From NCBI GenBank assembly GCA_025356445.1, contig JANXSZ010000083.1, positions 46,929-110,928 on the forward strand: 64,000 nucleotides of DNA. The letters are read 5' to 3'. The position numbers were made by a program, and so were the translations under genes. This DNA comes from Betaproteobacteria bacterium. GTDB taxonomy: Bacteria > Pseudomonadota > Gammaproteobacteria > Burkholderiales > Burkholderiaceae_C. The notes beneath the pieces are model-generated. The model had not been told where the DNA came from. It ran no database searches and worked only from the letters and a program-made list of their open reading frames with translations. Position 1 is the first letter of the stretch. Each line of letters opens with the position of its first letter. Positions 25,497 through 37,278 of this stretch are shown one piece after another.

Positions 25497-26795
25497 TCAC
25501 TGTCCACTTGCCTTCAAGGCCGCCAACATTTCGCGCGTGATCAGCACCACGCCGTCGTCCGTGCGTTCAAAGCGCTGAGCGTCCAGCACAGCATCTTCAC
25601 CGACCACCATGCCCTCTGGGATCACGCAGGCCCGGTCAATCACCACCTTGCGCAAACGGCAGTACCGGTGAATGGTCACATCCGGCAAGATAACCGCCTG
25701 TTCCACGTGGCAAAAGGAATGCACCCGCACCTCAGAGAACAGCACCGAATTCGACACGTGCGAACCCGACACAATGCAGCCCCCCGACACCAGCGTGTTA
25801 ACCGCCACACCGTGCTGCCCCGTGGCGTCGGGCACAAACTTGGCAGGCGGTAGTTGACGCTGGTAAGTCCAGATGGGCCAGTCGGTGTCATAAATATCCA
25901 GCTCAGGGGTCGTAGACGCCAAATCAAGGTTTGCCGACCAGAATGCATCAATCGTGCCCACATCGCGCCAGTAAGGCGTGATGCCCGCAACCCGCGACAC
26001 ACAAGACATGCTGAAAGGGTGGGCCAGAGCGCGACCTTCAGAGACTGCACGGGGGATCACATCCTTGCCAAAGTCGTGGCTGGATTCGGGGTTGGTCAAA
26101 TCCTCTTCGAGCAAGCTGTAGAGGTAATCGGCATCGAAGACATAGATGCCCATGCTGGCCAATGCCACAGCGTCATTGCCTGGCATGGCAGGCGGGTCAG
26201 CGGGCTTCTCAATAAAGGCGGTGATGTTACGGTGGCCATCTATGGCCATCACACCGAAAGCAGAAGCTTCAGCGCGGGGCACTTCAATGCAACCCACCGT
26301 GCAACCTGCACCACGCTCGACGTGGTCTTTGAGCATCAGCGAATAGTCTTGCTTGTAGATGTGGTCGCCCGCCAAGATCACGATGTACTCGGGCTTGCTG
26401 GAACGGATGATGTCCAGGTTCTGAAAAATCGCGTCTGCGGTGCCCCGGTACCAGTGCTCTTCGCCTGCACGCTGCTGGGCCGGCAGCATGTCCACCATCT
26501 CGTTCAATTCCGCACGCAAGAAGCTCCAGCCGCGCTGCATATGGCGCATCAGTGAATGCGATTTGTACTGCGTAACCACGGCCATGCGCCGGATGCCCGA
26601 GTTCAGGCAGTTGGAGAGCGGGAAGTCGATGATGCGGAATTTGCCACCGAAATACACCGCCGGTTTAGCGCGTTTGTCGGTCAACTGTTTAAGACGTGTG
26701 CCCCGTCCTCCCGCTAAAACCAAGGCCACGGTCCGCCGCACCAGCTGGTGCGCTTGCAGGTCTTTTTTAGCCAAGGGTTCTGTGGTGGTTGTCAT
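25497..26795 (-). CDS. glgC: Glucose-1-phosphate adenylyltransferase (ADP-glucose pyrophosphorylase)
   Basis: A protein of 432 residues. It makes ADP-glucose, the committed step of bacterial glycogen synthesis. The pyrophosphorylase motif is [53 protein letters not shown] and [17 protein letters not shown] follow, then [12 protein letters not shown] for the sugar-phosphate site, and a left-handed beta-helix C-terminus. Allosteric control by glycolytic intermediates is typical of the family; the lysine in the N-terminal KRAKPA segment belongs to this region. GGAGACGACC precedes the ATG. It lies 42 bases downstream of pgm. Confidence 0.97.
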   Translation of the reverse strand: MTTTTEPLAKKDLQAHQLVRRTVALVLAGGRGTRLKQLTDKRAKPAVYFGGKFRIIDFPLSNCLNSGIRRMAVVTQYKSHSLMRHMQRGWSFLRAELNEMVDMLPAQQRAGEEHWYRGTADAIFQNLDIIRSSKPEYIVILAGDHIYKQDYSLMLKDHVERGAGCTVGCIEVPRAEASAFGVMAIDGHRNITAFIEKPADPPAMPGNDAVALASMGIYVFDADYLYSLLEEDLTNPESSHDFGKDVIPRAVSEGRALAHPFSMSCVSRVAGITPYWRDVGTIDAFWSANLDLASTTPELDIYDTDWPIWTYQRQLPPAKFVPDATGQHGVAVNTLVSGGCIVSGSHVSNSVLFSEVRVHSFCHVEQAVILPDVTIHRYCRLRKVVIDRACVIPEGMVVGEDAVLDAQRFERTDDGVVLITREMLAALKASGQ

Positions 26796-26837
26796 GGTCG
26801 TCTCCTGTTGAATGGGTTATTTTTAAGTTGAATGCGG

Positions 26838-28535
<1,698 letters not shown>

Positions 28536-28695
28536 TCAAACGGATTCACCCTCAGAAAGCCACCGTTCGCAGTACGTAACGGGGATTGATCCACAAATTC
28601 AAAGCGCTTTTAATTGGCTTAAAACGCTCAAAAAAAGCGAGATAACCGGCAACCGATAGACTTGGCACCGCGCCGAATGCGCCCACCTGATCTCA

Positions 28696-30945
28696 ATGAC
28701 ACACCCCGCCCAGATTCCTACAGCCACACACGCCTCCTCTGCCACGGAACCTGCATCGGCCTACACCAGCACCGAAGGCATCGCCCCCGCCCTGTTGGAC
28801 AAAGCCCAGACCCGACTCGAACTTTTGTACGGCCAGGTCGCGCTGACTTGGCCCGGCTTCATCGCCCGCCCTGGCCAGTACGAAATGATGCACGCCGCGC
28901 TGCTCACCTTCCTCAGCGCCAAAGCCCCAGACGACAAAGATCGCCCTGGCCGCCACCTTGCGCAACTGGAAGCCGGCACCGGCACTGGCAAAACCGTGGC
29001 CTACTGCCTGGCAGCCATCGTCGCGTCCGAGTTGCTGAACAAGCCCGTCATCGTCTCCACCGCCACCGTGGCGCTGCAAGAGCAGCTGTTCAACAAAGAC
29101 CTGCCCCGCCTCGCTGAGATCATCCCTGAGCTGAAATTCGACATCCTCAAGGGGCGAGGCCGCTACATCTGCGAAAGCCGTCTGGAAGGTGCGCTGCATG
29201 ACGACGGGCAAGACAATTTGCTGGGCACAGAATTCCAAGAAGCCTTTGCCGACGCCCGCTGGCAACCCCAAGGCCTGCCCCGCGACAACGCCGAGGCCGT
29301 GCGCTGGTTCAAAAACGTCTCCAAAAAACTCCACAGCGGCAAGTGGGACGGCGACATTGACGGCCTGGACGTTCAACCCGACCCGGACGACTGGCGCCAA
29401 GTGCAGGCCAGCGCCCACGCCTGCAACGGCGGGCGCTGCGAATTCTTCAAAAGCTGCGCCTTCTTCAAAGCCCGCCGCCAAGCCGCCACCGCCACACTGC
29501 AAGTCGCCAACCACGCGCTGATCCTCGCCACGCTGCAAACCGAAAGCACGCTGATCGACGCAGGCAACACGCTGTTTGTGTTCGACGAAGCCCACCACCT
29601 GCCCACCATCGCAGGCGACCAGTTCTCGTACCGCGCCCGCCTGGGCACCAGCACCAAGCTGCTCACCGCCCTGCGCACCATCGCCATCCGCCATGGCCGG
29701 GGCCTGCCCGCCAGCACCCGGCCTGACCCCGTAGCCTTTGCGCAAAGCATCACCGAATGCACCGACAAATTCGCCATCCTGGAAGACTACCTGGCACAAG
29801 CCCAACTGGTCAGCGCTGACCCCCCCAGCAAAACCACGCACCGCTTCACCCACGGTCAAATCCCTGAGGCCCTGATCCCCGAATGCGCCCAGCTCGCCAC
29901 CCAGCTGCGCAGCATTGGCGGCATCGTCAACGGTGTGGCCGAAGCACTGAAAGAGCCTGACGAATCCAAATCCCCTGCCGAGCGCGACGAGCAAACCCGC
30001 GCAGGTGTCGAATTGGGCGTGTACCTCTCACAACTCACCACGCTGGAAAACCTGTTCAACGCCTGGGCCACGCACGACAAAGTGCCATGGGCCAAATGGC
30101 TGGAATATGCCCCTGCACCGGTGCGCCCCACTGGCTTGCCCACCTCCGCCCCCGATGCCTGGCTGTGCGCCAGCCCCATGACGGCAGCACAACTGCTGTC
30201 CCGTGGCCTGTGGAAAAACGTCAGCGCTGCCGTCTGCACGTCCGCCACGCTGACAGCCTGTGGCAACTTTGATTTCTTCGACCGCCTGAGCGGTCTGAAC
30301 CGCTTCCCCGAGCGCCGCGCCCTGGTCGTCGCCAGCCCCTTTGACTACAGCACTCAGGGTGAACTGCGCATCGCCAAAATGCAGCATTCCCCCAAAAGCC
30401 CCGGCTTCTCAGACGAACTGTGCCAAACCCTGCCCGGCCTGCTGCGCGAACACCACCACGGCCAACTGGTGCTGTTCACCTCCAAACGCCAAATGCAGGC
30501 TTGCCACGCCGCCCTGCCACGGGACTTGCTGGAGCAAACCCAAATGCAAGGCGAACGCTCCCGCACTGAGCTGCTGAAAACGCACGGCCTGCGGGTAGAA
30601 AGCGGTGAGCGCAGCATCCTCTTTGGCCTGCAATCCTTCGGCGAAGGCATCGACCTGCCCGGCCAGCTGTGCGAACACGTGGTGATCGACAAACTGCCCT
30701 TCACACCCCCCAACTCTCCCGTGGAAGAAGCCCTGGCCGAATGGCTGAGTGCCCAGGGCCGCGACCCCTTCACTGAAATCTCCGTTCCCAGAGCAGGCAT
30801 GAAGCTCGCGCAGTGGGCCGGACGCGGGGTGCGAACCGTGACCGACCGGGCCGTGATTACCGTGTGCGATACCCGGCTCTCAACCATGCGCTACGGCGCG
30901 GCGATCCTGGCGGGTCTGCCGCCGTTTCCGGTGGTGCGGATGTGA
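28696..30945 (+). CDS. dinG: ATP-dependent DNA helicase, DinG family
   Basis: A protein of 749 residues, superfamily 2, XPD/DinG type. Walker A is LEAGTGTGKTVAYCLAAI. The Fe-S cluster cysteines follow: one in GRGRYICESR, then AHACNGGRCEFFKSCAFFK. The DEAH box is FVFDEAHHLPTIAGDQ. The C-terminal motifs are FTSKRQMQACHAALP, FGLQSFGEGIDLPGQLCEHVVIDKLPF and WAGRGVRTVTDRAVITVCDTRL. DinG unwinds 5'-3', including R-loops and D-loops. Third-codon positions are extremely C-rich compared with the following TA genes. It is divergent from pgm, with a 205-base gap containing no LexA box that I can recognise. Confidence 0.92.
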   Translation: MTHPAQIPTATHASSATEPASAYTSTEGIAPALLDKAQTRLELLYGQVALTWPGFIARPGQYEMMHAALLTFLSAKAPDDKDRPGRHLAQLEAGTGTGKTVAYCLAAIVASELLNKPVIVSTATVALQEQLFNKDLPRLAEIIPELKFDILKGRGRYICESRLEGALHDDGQDNLLGTEFQEAFADARWQPQGLPRDNAEAVRWFKNVSKKLHSGKWDGDIDGLDVQPDPDDWRQVQASAHACNGGRCEFFKSCAFFKARRQAATATLQVANHALILATLQTESTLIDAGNTLFVFDEAHHLPTIAGDQFSYRARLGTSTKLLTALRTIAIRHGRGLPASTRPDPVAFAQSITECTDKFAILEDYLAQAQLVSADPPSKTTHRFTHGQIPEALIPECAQLATQLRSIGGIVNGVAEALKEPDESKSPAERDEQTRAGVELGVYLSQLTTLENLFNAWATHDKVPWAKWLEYAPAPVRPTGLPTSAPDAWLCASPMTAAQLLSRGLWKNVSAAVCTSATLTACGNFDFFDRLSGLNRFPERRALVVASPFDYSTQGELRIAKMQHSPKSPGFSDELCQTLPGLLREHHHGQLVLFTSKRQMQACHAALPRDLLEQTQMQGERSRTELLKTHGLRVESGERSILFGLQSFGEGIDLPGQLCEHVVIDKLPFTPPNSPVEEALAEWLSAQGRDPFTEISVPRAGMKLAQWAGRGVRTVTDRAVITVCDTRLSTMRYGAAILAGLPPFPVVRM

Positions 30946-30997
30946 CATTAAATTGATGCTAAAGTGATGTTTTGATGCATTTAAAGTAAGGCTCCGT

Positions 30998-31237
30998 ATG
31001 CGAACAACTCTGGCTCTGGATGACGATGTTTTCTCCGTTGCGCGTCAACGGGCGCAGCGCGAGCGTATTTCTATGGGTGAAGCTGTTTCGCGCTTTGTAC
31101 GCGAAGCCCTGCGCGCCAACGGACAAGCCCCCATGCTGCCAACGGCACTGCGCAGCAAGTACTCGGTGCTGCCAGCACGCGATGAAATCATCACCACCGA
31201 ACATGTGCGTCGCCTGATGGACCAGGAGGGTATTTGA
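30998..31237 (+). CDS. Ribbon-helix-helix antitoxin (VapB-like)
   Basis: A protein of 79 residues. MRTTLALDDDVFSVARQRAQRERISMGEAVSRFVREAL is a ribbon-helix-helix DNA-binding domain: a short strand, two helices, and the MGEA turn. The C-terminal tail (SVLPARDEIITTEHVRRLMDQEG) is the toxin-binding part. It lies 52 bases after dinG. The gap is AT-rich and carries TTAAAT and ATTTAA as an inverted pair around GATG repeats, a likely autoregulated promoter. It should repress its own operon and neutralise the PIN toxin that overlaps its stop codon. Confidence 0.8.
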   Translation: MRTTLALDDDVFSVARQRAQRERISMGEAVSRFVREALRANGQAPMLPTALRSKYSVLPARDEIITTEHVRRLMDQEGI

Positions 31238-31695
31238 GAACCTCAAAGACTTCAGGCTACAGCCCACGCCTGTTACTGGATACCAACGTGTGGATCGCAT
31301 TGCTGGACGATGCTCATGTCCACAACGCACAGGCCTTGGCGCTGTTTGCAACGCCTGCACTGAAAATTGCAACTTGTCCTCTGGTTGAAAACGGTGTGTT
31401 GCGCATCCTCAATCTGCCCGGTTACAGCCAGCATGGGCCCGCAGGGTTCGATGCGGTTCGAACCAAGATGAACTTGGCTTGTGGCGATGTAGACCACGAA
31501 TTTTGGCCTGATGATGTCAGTCTGCGCATCAACAACGTGGTGGAGTGGAGCCGCGTATTCGGTCACAACCAGATTACCGATGTCTATCTGCTGGCCTTGG
31601 CTGTCGCCCACCAAGGCGCGTTAGCTACGCTGGATCACCGTATCGCCTTGAGCGCGGTCATCGGTGCAGGCAAGCAGCATCTGGTACTGCTGTGA
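31234..31695 (+). CDS. PIN-domain toxin (VapC-like)
   Basis: A protein of 153 residues begun at a TTG that overlaps the antitoxin stop (TTGA), with AGGAGGG just upstream. PIN residues are visible: LLLDTNVWIALLDD near residue 16, the acidic residue in CPLVENGVLRIL, and HNQITDVYLLALAVAHQGALATLDHRI, which supplies the C-terminal aspartates. This branch, with the glutamate-asparagine VENGVLRI motif, matches TA PIN proteins of the VapC type found with ribbon-helix-helix antitoxins. Its own stop overlaps the start of the following LRR-kinase gene by 4 bases (GTGA), so three genes are chained by overlaps. Confidence 0.85.
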   Translation: MRTSKTSGYSPRLLLDTNVWIALLDDAHVHNAQALALFATPALKIATCPLVENGVLRILNLPGYSQHGPAGFDAVRTKMNLACGDVDHEFWPDDVSLRINNVVEWSRVFGHNQITDVYLLALAVAHQGALATLDHRIALSAVIGAGKQHLVLL

Positions 31696-33062
31696 CCACC
31701 CTCACCCAGCTCCGTACCGGCCAACTCCAAGGCACCCAACGCTTGGATATTTCCTGCAATCTCACAGAGTTTCCGCGTGAGATTTTTGATCTGGCAGACT
31801 CGCTGCACACCCTCAACCTCTCTGGCAATGCCCTGGCGCACTTGCCCGACGACCTGCCCCGCCTGCATCAGTTGCGCGTGCTGTTTTGTTCTGAAAACCA
31901 ATTCACCGAACTGCCTGCTGTGCTGGGTCAATGTCCGCAGCTTCAGATGGTGGGCTTCAAATCCAACCGGATAAGCCACGTCCCCGCAGCCGCCCTGCCA
32001 CCCCAACTGCGCTGGTTGATCTTGACCGACAACCACATCGCCACGTTGCCCGATGCACTGGTCCACTGCACACAGTTGCAAAAATTGATGCTGGCAGGCA
32101 ACCGCTTGACGCAGTTGCCGGGCACCCTGGCGGCATGCCACCGCCTTGAGCTGCTGCGCATCTCGGCCAACCGCTTAACAGCCCTGCCACCGTGGCTGCT
32201 CAACCTGCCCCGGCTGGCTTGGCTGGCCTATGGGGGCAACCCGTTCAGCGAGGCGTTTGAGACAGCACACCAGCCAAGTGAATCAAGCAACCCACCGACC
32301 ACCGTGCAATGGCAGCATTTGACTTTGCAGCACCTGCTGGGCGAAGGCGCATCGGGCGTCATCCACCAAGCGCTGTGGCAGCCGAACCCGGCTACCCCAC
32401 CCGCGCAGGTCGCAGTCAAGCTGTTCAAGGGCGCCGTCACCAGCGACGGCTGGCCGCTCAGTGAACGGGCTGCTTGCCTGCGCGCTGGGGCGCACCCTGG
32501 GCTGATCCCCACCACGGGCGTGCTCGTCGGCCATCCCAGCGGGACAGCGGGTTTGGTGATGCCCTGCACCCCCCCGCGCTTCACCACGCTGGCTGGCCCG
32601 CCAAGCTTGGAATCCTGCACCCGCGATGTCTATGCGCCGCACACCCGGTTTTCGCTAGCGACGGTCATGCGCATCGCACTGAGTGCAGCCTCTGCTGCAC
32701 AGCATCTGCATGCCCAAGGTCTGCTGCATGGCGACCTGTACGCGCACAACCTGCAATGCACGGCGCAGGGCGACTGTGTGCTGGGAGACATGGGGGCAGC
32801 GTCGTTCCTGCCCATGCACGACCTTGCCACATCGCAGGCCTTGCAGCGGCTGGAAGCGCGGGCCTTGGGGTGCCTTCTGGAGGAATTGCTGGCGCATGGC
32901 GAAGCATGCGTGGACGACAGTGACGCACGCAGCGCACTGCGTCATCTGTGTGTGCAATGTCTGCACAGCGATGTGGCAGCAAGGCCCTTGTTCGGGCAGG
33001 TGGTGGCGCAGCTTCAGGCGTTGAAGTCACGGTTTTTGCCTGGGTTCAAGGTGTTGAAATAG
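31692..33062 (+). CDS. Leucine-rich-repeat protein fused to a protein-kinase domain
   Basis: A protein of 456 residues from a GTG overlapping the vapC stop. Residues about 37-185 form six to seven bacterial LRRs of roughly 23 residues (LHTLNLSGNALAHLPDDLPR, LRWLILTDNHIATLPDALVH, LQKLMLAGNRLTQLPGTL). From about 208 a Ser/Thr-kinase-like domain follows: Gly-loop LGEGASGVIHQA (217-223), VAVKLF with Lys243, a helix containing SERAACLRAG, the catalytic loop LLHGDLYAHNLQC (His346, Asp348, Asn353) and the metal motif GDMGAAS (Asp366). The loop is HGDL rather than HRDLKPEN, and DMG replaces DFG, but all catalytic residues are kept. There is no signal peptide or membrane span, so it is cytoplasmic. 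Targets are unknown. It overlaps glgX convergently by 17 bases. Confidence 0.85.
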   Translation: MTTLTQLRTGQLQGTQRLDISCNLTEFPREIFDLADSLHTLNLSGNALAHLPDDLPRLHQLRVLFCSENQFTELPAVLGQCPQLQMVGFKSNRISHVPAAALPPQLRWLILTDNHIATLPDALVHCTQLQKLMLAGNRLTQLPGTLAACHRLELLRISANRLTALPPWLLNLPRLAWLAYGGNPFSEAFETAHQPSESSNPPTTVQWQHLTLQHLLGEGASGVIHQALWQPNPATPPAQVAVKLFKGAVTSDGWPLSERAACLRAGAHPGLIPTTGVLVGHPSGTAGLVMPCTPPRFTTLAGPPSLESCTRDVYAPHTRFSLATVMRIALSAASAAQHLHAQGLLHGDLYAHNLQCTAQGDCVLGDMGAASFLPMHDLATSQALQRLEARALGCLLEELLAHGEACVDDSDARSALRHLCVQCLHSDVAARPLFGQVVAQLQALKSRFLPGFKVLK

Positions 33063-34983
33063 CAGCTTGCGCAAGCTGCACCACAGCCCAGCCCTGCGCA
33101 GGTGCCATCCGCACAGCCCCATCTGCCCACCGCACAGCCAAATCCCGTACCGTGCTCGATCCCCAGGCCTCGGCGGTGAGTTCTTCGCCTTGGCTATTGC
33201 GCCACTGCACATCCCCCTCGCTCGCCCACCATTGATCCCGGGTCAGCGCCGGAATCTGACGGCGTACAGCGGTTAGCGTGGCGACCAGCGCAGTCAATTC
33301 ACTGTCCGCATGGCCCCAGTCCAGCCACGTTGTCGCGTTGTCCTGGCAATAGGCGTTGTTGTTGCCCCCTTGGGTGTGGCCGATCTCATCACCAGCCAGC
33401 AGCATGGGCGTGCCCTGCGACAGCAGCAAGGTGGTCAACAATGATTTTTGTAGCGCTCTGCGCTTATTCAGTATGCTCTGATCGATAGTTTCGCCCTCAA
33501 AACCACAGTTGTGGCTGTGGTTGTTTCCGTGGCCGTCGCAGCTGCCTTCTCCATTGGCTTCATTGTGGCGGTCGTTGTAGCTGACCAGATCGCGTAGCGT
33601 GAAACCGTCGTGGGCGGTGATGAAGTTGATGCTGGCACTGGGGGTGCGGTGGCTGTGGTGAAACTGGGTACTGGAGGCGGCTAAAGCGTGGGCCAATTCG
33701 CCACGAGTTGCACCTCGGTTGGCTTCGCCCGTCAGCCAGTAGCGGCGCACGGTGTCACGGTACTTGTCGTTCCATTCCAGCCAGCCGGGCGGAAAGCCGC
33801 CGAGTTGGTAGCCACCAGGGCCAATGTCCCAGGGTTCCGCGATAAACAGCTTGCTTGCGCAAACGGGGTCTTGCTGGACAGCACCTAAAAAGGGGGCGCG
33901 CCGATCGAAACCTTTGTCGCCTGTATCGCTGCGGGCCAGGATGGGGGCGAGGTCGAAACGGAAGCCGTCCACGCCCAGCACATCACCCCAGTAGCGCAGG
34001 CTGTCCATCACCATGTGCAGGACGTGGGGCTGGTTCAGGTTCAGGCAGTTGCCGCAGCCGCTCCAGTTTTCATAGAGCGCCAGATTGTCAGGGCGCAGGT
34101 GGTAGTACAGGGCGTTGTCGATACCACGCAGGCTGAGCGTGGGGCCGTGCTCGTCAGTTTCCGCGCTGTGGTTGTACACCACATCAATCACCACTTCCAT
34201 GCCGCGTGCGTGGACAGCATCCACCAGGGCGCGGAATTCACTGGCGGGGCAGGTACCGGGCGTGCCGCTCCAGTAGCGGGTATCGGGCGCAAACCAGCCT
34301 AGGGTGTTGTAGCCCCAGTGGTTACGCAGACCCATCTTTTGCAGCCGGGCTTCGTCCGCACGGTGCTGCACGGGCATCAGGCTGAGGGTGGTGACGCCCA
34401 GGCTTTGGATATGGTCCAGCACGGCGGGATGGGCCAGACCGGCATAGGTGCCACGCAGCGCTGGCGGCACAGCGGGATGCAAGGCCGTTTGGGCTTTGAC
34501 ATGCAGCTCGTACAGCACGCGCTGGCCGGGGGCAATATGAGGAGCCGGGATGGTGGACAGAGGCAGCAGTGCGGTAACACGGGCTTTGAGCGCAGTGGCA
34601 GCGTTATCACGGGTATCGGGCTGCTGGGGGTTGACCAGGTCGTGGCCACAGTGGATGTCGTCCCCATCGTAGTTGCCCAGAACTTCACGGGCATACGGGT
34701 CAAGCAGCAGCTTGGCGGGGTTAAAGCGGTGGCCTTGGTTGGGTGCCCAAGGGCCGTGAACGCGGTAGCCGTAGACAAGGCCAGCGGTACCGCCATCGCT
34801 CGCCGCCAGATGGCCATGCCAGACGCCGTTGCGGCACTGGGGCAGCGGCACGCGGCGCTCAGCACCATTGGCAGCAAACAAACACAGTTCCACCGCAGTA
34901 GCGTTGGGAGCCACCAGCGCGAAATTCACGCCTGCGTCATCAGGCGTAGCGCCCAGAGGAGAGGACTTGCCCGTGGTCAGCAT
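33046..34983 (-). CDS. glgX: Glycogen debranching enzyme GlgX (isoamylase type)
   Basis: A protein of 645 residues. An N-terminal CBM48-like domain (SPLGATPDDAGVNFALVAPNATAVELCLF) precedes the GH13 barrel. Catalytic regions are VVIDVVYNHSAETDEHGPTLS, the nucleophile in DGFRFDLAPILAR, the acid/base in LFIAEPWDIGPGGYQLG, and FITAHDGFTLRDLVSYNDRHNEANGEGSCDGHGNNHSHNCG, a long GlgX signature. It trims alpha-1,6 branches from limit dextrin left by GlgP. I start at ATG 34983; an 11-codon extension upstream enters the short gap to glgB. It lies 36 bases downstream of glgB. Confidence 0.96.
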   Translation of the reverse strand: MLTTGKSSPLGATPDDAGVNFALVAPNATAVELCLFAANGAERRVPLPQCRNGVWHGHLAASDGGTAGLVYGYRVHGPWAPNQGHRFNPAKLLLDPYAREVLGNYDGDDIHCGHDLVNPQQPDTRDNAATALKARVTALLPLSTIPAPHIAPGQRVLYELHVKAQTALHPAVPPALRGTYAGLAHPAVLDHIQSLGVTTLSLMPVQHRADEARLQKMGLRNHWGYNTLGWFAPDTRYWSGTPGTCPASEFRALVDAVHARGMEVVIDVVYNHSAETDEHGPTLSLRGIDNALYYHLRPDNLALYENWSGCGNCLNLNQPHVLHMVMDSLRYWGDVLGVDGFRFDLAPILARSDTGDKGFDRRAPFLGAVQQDPVCASKLFIAEPWDIGPGGYQLGGFPPGWLEWNDKYRDTVRRYWLTGEANRGATRGELAHALAASSTQFHHSHRTPSASINFITAHDGFTLRDLVSYNDRHNEANGEGSCDGHGNNHSHNCGFEGETIDQSILNKRRALQKSLLTTLLLSQGTPMLLAGDEIGHTQGGNNNAYCQDNATTWLDWGHADSELTALVATLTAVRRQIPALTRDQWWASEGDVQWRNSQGEELTAEAWGSSTVRDLAVRWADGAVRMAPAQGWAVVQLAQAAISTP

Positions 34984-35019
34984 GAACGCCTTTCTTGCAA
35001 AACTGAACTGTTGCAAACC

Positions 35020-37278
35020 TTATGCCAACACCAGCATCACCGTGGACAAAGGCGGCAGCGTGAGCACCAGGGAATCGGTCAAGCCGTGTTCGGCCTGCGC
35101 TTCGCTGTGAAGAATCCCTTTACCTCCTCCGCTAGCGACGCCACTGCCGCCGTACACCGTGCCATCGCTGTTGATGATTTCGCGGTAGCTGCCCGCCTTG
35201 GGCACACCGATGCGGTAGCCGTGGCGCACCATGGGGGTGAAGTTACAGACCACCACCACCAGCGAGGTGTCTCCCCCCACCACCGGGGCGGAATGCCGGG
35301 CGAACGCGACTACCGATTGCGCGGCGTCGTCGTGGCTGAGCCACTGGAAACCACCGCTGTCGTGATCCAGCGTGTGCAGGGCCGTGAAGTGGCGCATCAC
35401 GCGGTTCAAGTCCTTCACCAAGCGCTGCACACCGGCATGGTTGGGGTCTTGCAGGGCGGGCCAGTCCAGGCTGGCATCGGCGTTCCATTCGGCCCATTGG
35501 GCGAACTCACAGCCCATGAACAAGAGTTTTTTGCCGGGATAAGCCCACATCAACGCGTAGTAGGCACGCAGGTTAGCAAAGCGCTGCCAGGCATCGCCGG
35601 GCATCCGGCGTAACAACGAACCCTTGCCGTGGACCACTTCATCGTGTGAAAGCGGGAGCAGGAAGTTCTCGGTGAAGGCGTACATCAGCCCGAAAGTGAG
35701 CTGGTTCTGGTGGTGCTGGCGGTGGAGGGGGTCGAGGCTGGCGTAGCGCAGCGTGTCATTCATCCAGCCCATGTTCCATTTGTAGTGAAAACCCAGGCCA
35801 CCACGCTCTGGCGGGCGGGTCACGCCGGGAAACGAGGTGGACTCTTCGGCGAGCGTGATCGCACCAGGACGCTCGGTGCCCACAATGTGGTTCATGCGCT
35901 GCAAAAAGGCGATGGCTTCCAGGTTTTCGCGCCCGCCGTGGACATTGGGAATCCATTCTCCCGTTTTGCGGCTGTAGTCACGGTAGAGCATCGAGGCCAC
36001 GGCGTCCACACGCAGGCCGTCGATGTTGTAGCGCTCCAGCCAGTAGAGGGCATTGCCAACAAGGTAGTTGCGGACCTCGGTACGGGCGTAATTGAAGATC
36101 AGCGTGTTCCAGTCCTGGTGAAAGCCTTCACGCGGATCGGCGTATTCGTAGAGCGCGGTGCCGTCAAACTGAGCCAACCCGTTGGCATCGGTGGGGAAAT
36201 GGCCGGGCACCCAGTCCAAAATCACACCCAGGCCCGCAGCGTGGGCCGTATCCACGAAGGCGGCAAAGTCGTCTGGCGTACCAAAGCGGGCACTGGGCGC
36301 GTACAAACCTATCGGCTGGTAGCCCCAAGAGCCGTCAAACGGGTGCTCGCTGACAGGCAGCAGCTCGATGTGGGTAAAACCCATCTCCACGCAGTAGGGC
36401 ACCAAATATTGCGCCAGCTCCCGGTAGCTCAACCAGCGTCCCTGGGCGGCAAATTCGGACTCGGCGGACACACCGTCCAGCGTGCGCCGCCATGAGCCTA
36501 AATGCACCTCGTAAATGCTCATGGGCGCGGCAAAACTGTTGGCCAAGGCACGGCCAGCAGGCAAGGCGCGCACAGGGGGCAGCGGGCACACGATACACGC
36601 GGTATCGGGGCGCAGTTGCATCCCAAAAGCGTAAGGATCGGCCTTCAGTACGACATGGCCTTGCGCGTTGAGAATCTCAAATTTATAGCAGTCACCCACC
36701 GCCACATGCGGTGCAAACATCTCCCACACCCCGCATTCCCGCCGCAGCCGCATCATGTGGCGGCGTCCATCCCACTGGTTGAAATCACCGACCACTGAAA
36801 CACGCTGCGCGTTGGGTGCCCACACGGCAAACGCCACACCGGCCACACCGTTCATCTCGCACAAATGCGCACCCAGGCACTCAAAGGGCCGCTGGTGGGT
36901 GCCCTCGGCAAGCAGCCACACATCAAGCTCGCCCAGCACAGGAGGGAAACGGTAAGGGTCTTCAATGTGTGAGGTATGCGAGCCCCAATCCACCCGCAAG
37001 CAGTAGGCCAACGGGTCAACCAAAGGATCACCAGAGGGTGCCGTAGCAATGCACCCCTCAAACACATCAGAGCCGGGCAGACGGGCCAACGTGGCCACCA
37101 CGCTGCCAGCCTGCGTCAGCACCGTGCTGACCACATCAACCGCCTGCGCACCCGGCAGCAAGACCCGCACCCACCAGCGTTCGTCCACCCCGTGTGGCCC
37201 GAGCACCGCAAAGGGATCCCGGTGTTCGGCACGCATCAGGGCGGCAAGATCGAGAGGTGGTAAGGTCGATGGCGTCAT
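35020..37278 (-). CDS. glgB: 1,4-alpha-glucan branching enzyme
   Basis: A protein of 752 residues, GH13 subfamily 9 with N1, CBM48 and barrel domains. Diagnostic stretches are [115 protein letters not shown] with the nucleophile, [16 protein letters not shown] with the acid/base, and [22 protein letters not shown]. It introduces alpha-1,6 branches. It heads the glgB-glgX pair. Its ATG (37278-37276) shares bases with the ATG of the divergent gene at 37277, so there is no leader between the two coding frames. Confidence 0.97.
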   Translation of the reverse strand: MTPSTLPPLDLAALMRAEHRDPFAVLGPHGVDERWWVRVLLPGAQAVDVVSTVLTQAGSVVATLARLPGSDVFEGCIATAPSGDPLVDPLAYCLRVDWGSHTSHIEDPYRFPPVLGELDVWLLAEGTHQRPFECLGAHLCEMNGVAGVAFAVWAPNAQRVSVVGDFNQWDGRRHMMRLRRECGVWEMFAPHVAVGDCYKFEILNAQGHVVLKADPYAFGMQLRPDTACIVCPLPPVRALPAGRALANSFAAPMSIYEVHLGSWRRTLDGVSAESEFAAQGRWLSYRELAQYLVPYCVEMGFTHIELLPVSEHPFDGSWGYQPIGLYAPSARFGTPDDFAAFVDTAHAAGLGVILDWVPGHFPTDANGLAQFDGTALYEYADPREGFHQDWNTLIFNYARTEVRNYLVGNALYWLERYNIDGLRVDAVASMLYRDYSRKTGEWIPNVHGGRENLEAIAFLQRMNHIVGTERPGAITLAEESTSFPGVTRPPERGGLGFHYKWNMGWMNDTLRYASLDPLHRQHHQNQLTFGLMYAFTENFLLPLSHDEVVHGKGSLLRRMPGDAWQRFANLRAYYALMWAYPGKKLLFMGCEFAQWAEWNADASLDWPALQDPNHAGVQRLVKDLNRVMRHFTALHTLDHDSGGFQWLSHDDAAQSVVAFARHSAPVVGGDTSLVVVVCNFTPMVRHGYRIGVPKAGSYREIINSDGTVYGGSGVASGGGKGILHSEAQAEHGLTDSLVLTLPPLSTVMLVLA

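Noticed and set aside
25699..25714. parS half-site within glgC (TGTTCCACGTGGCAAA)
   Set aside because: The right arm diverges at several bases; probably chance.
28595..28645. Imperfect hairpin in the pgm-dinG gap (AGCGCTTTTAA with TTAAAACGCT)
   Set aside because: It has a bulge and sits between divergent starts, where a terminator is not expected. No known operator recognised, and no LexA-type box seen for dinG.
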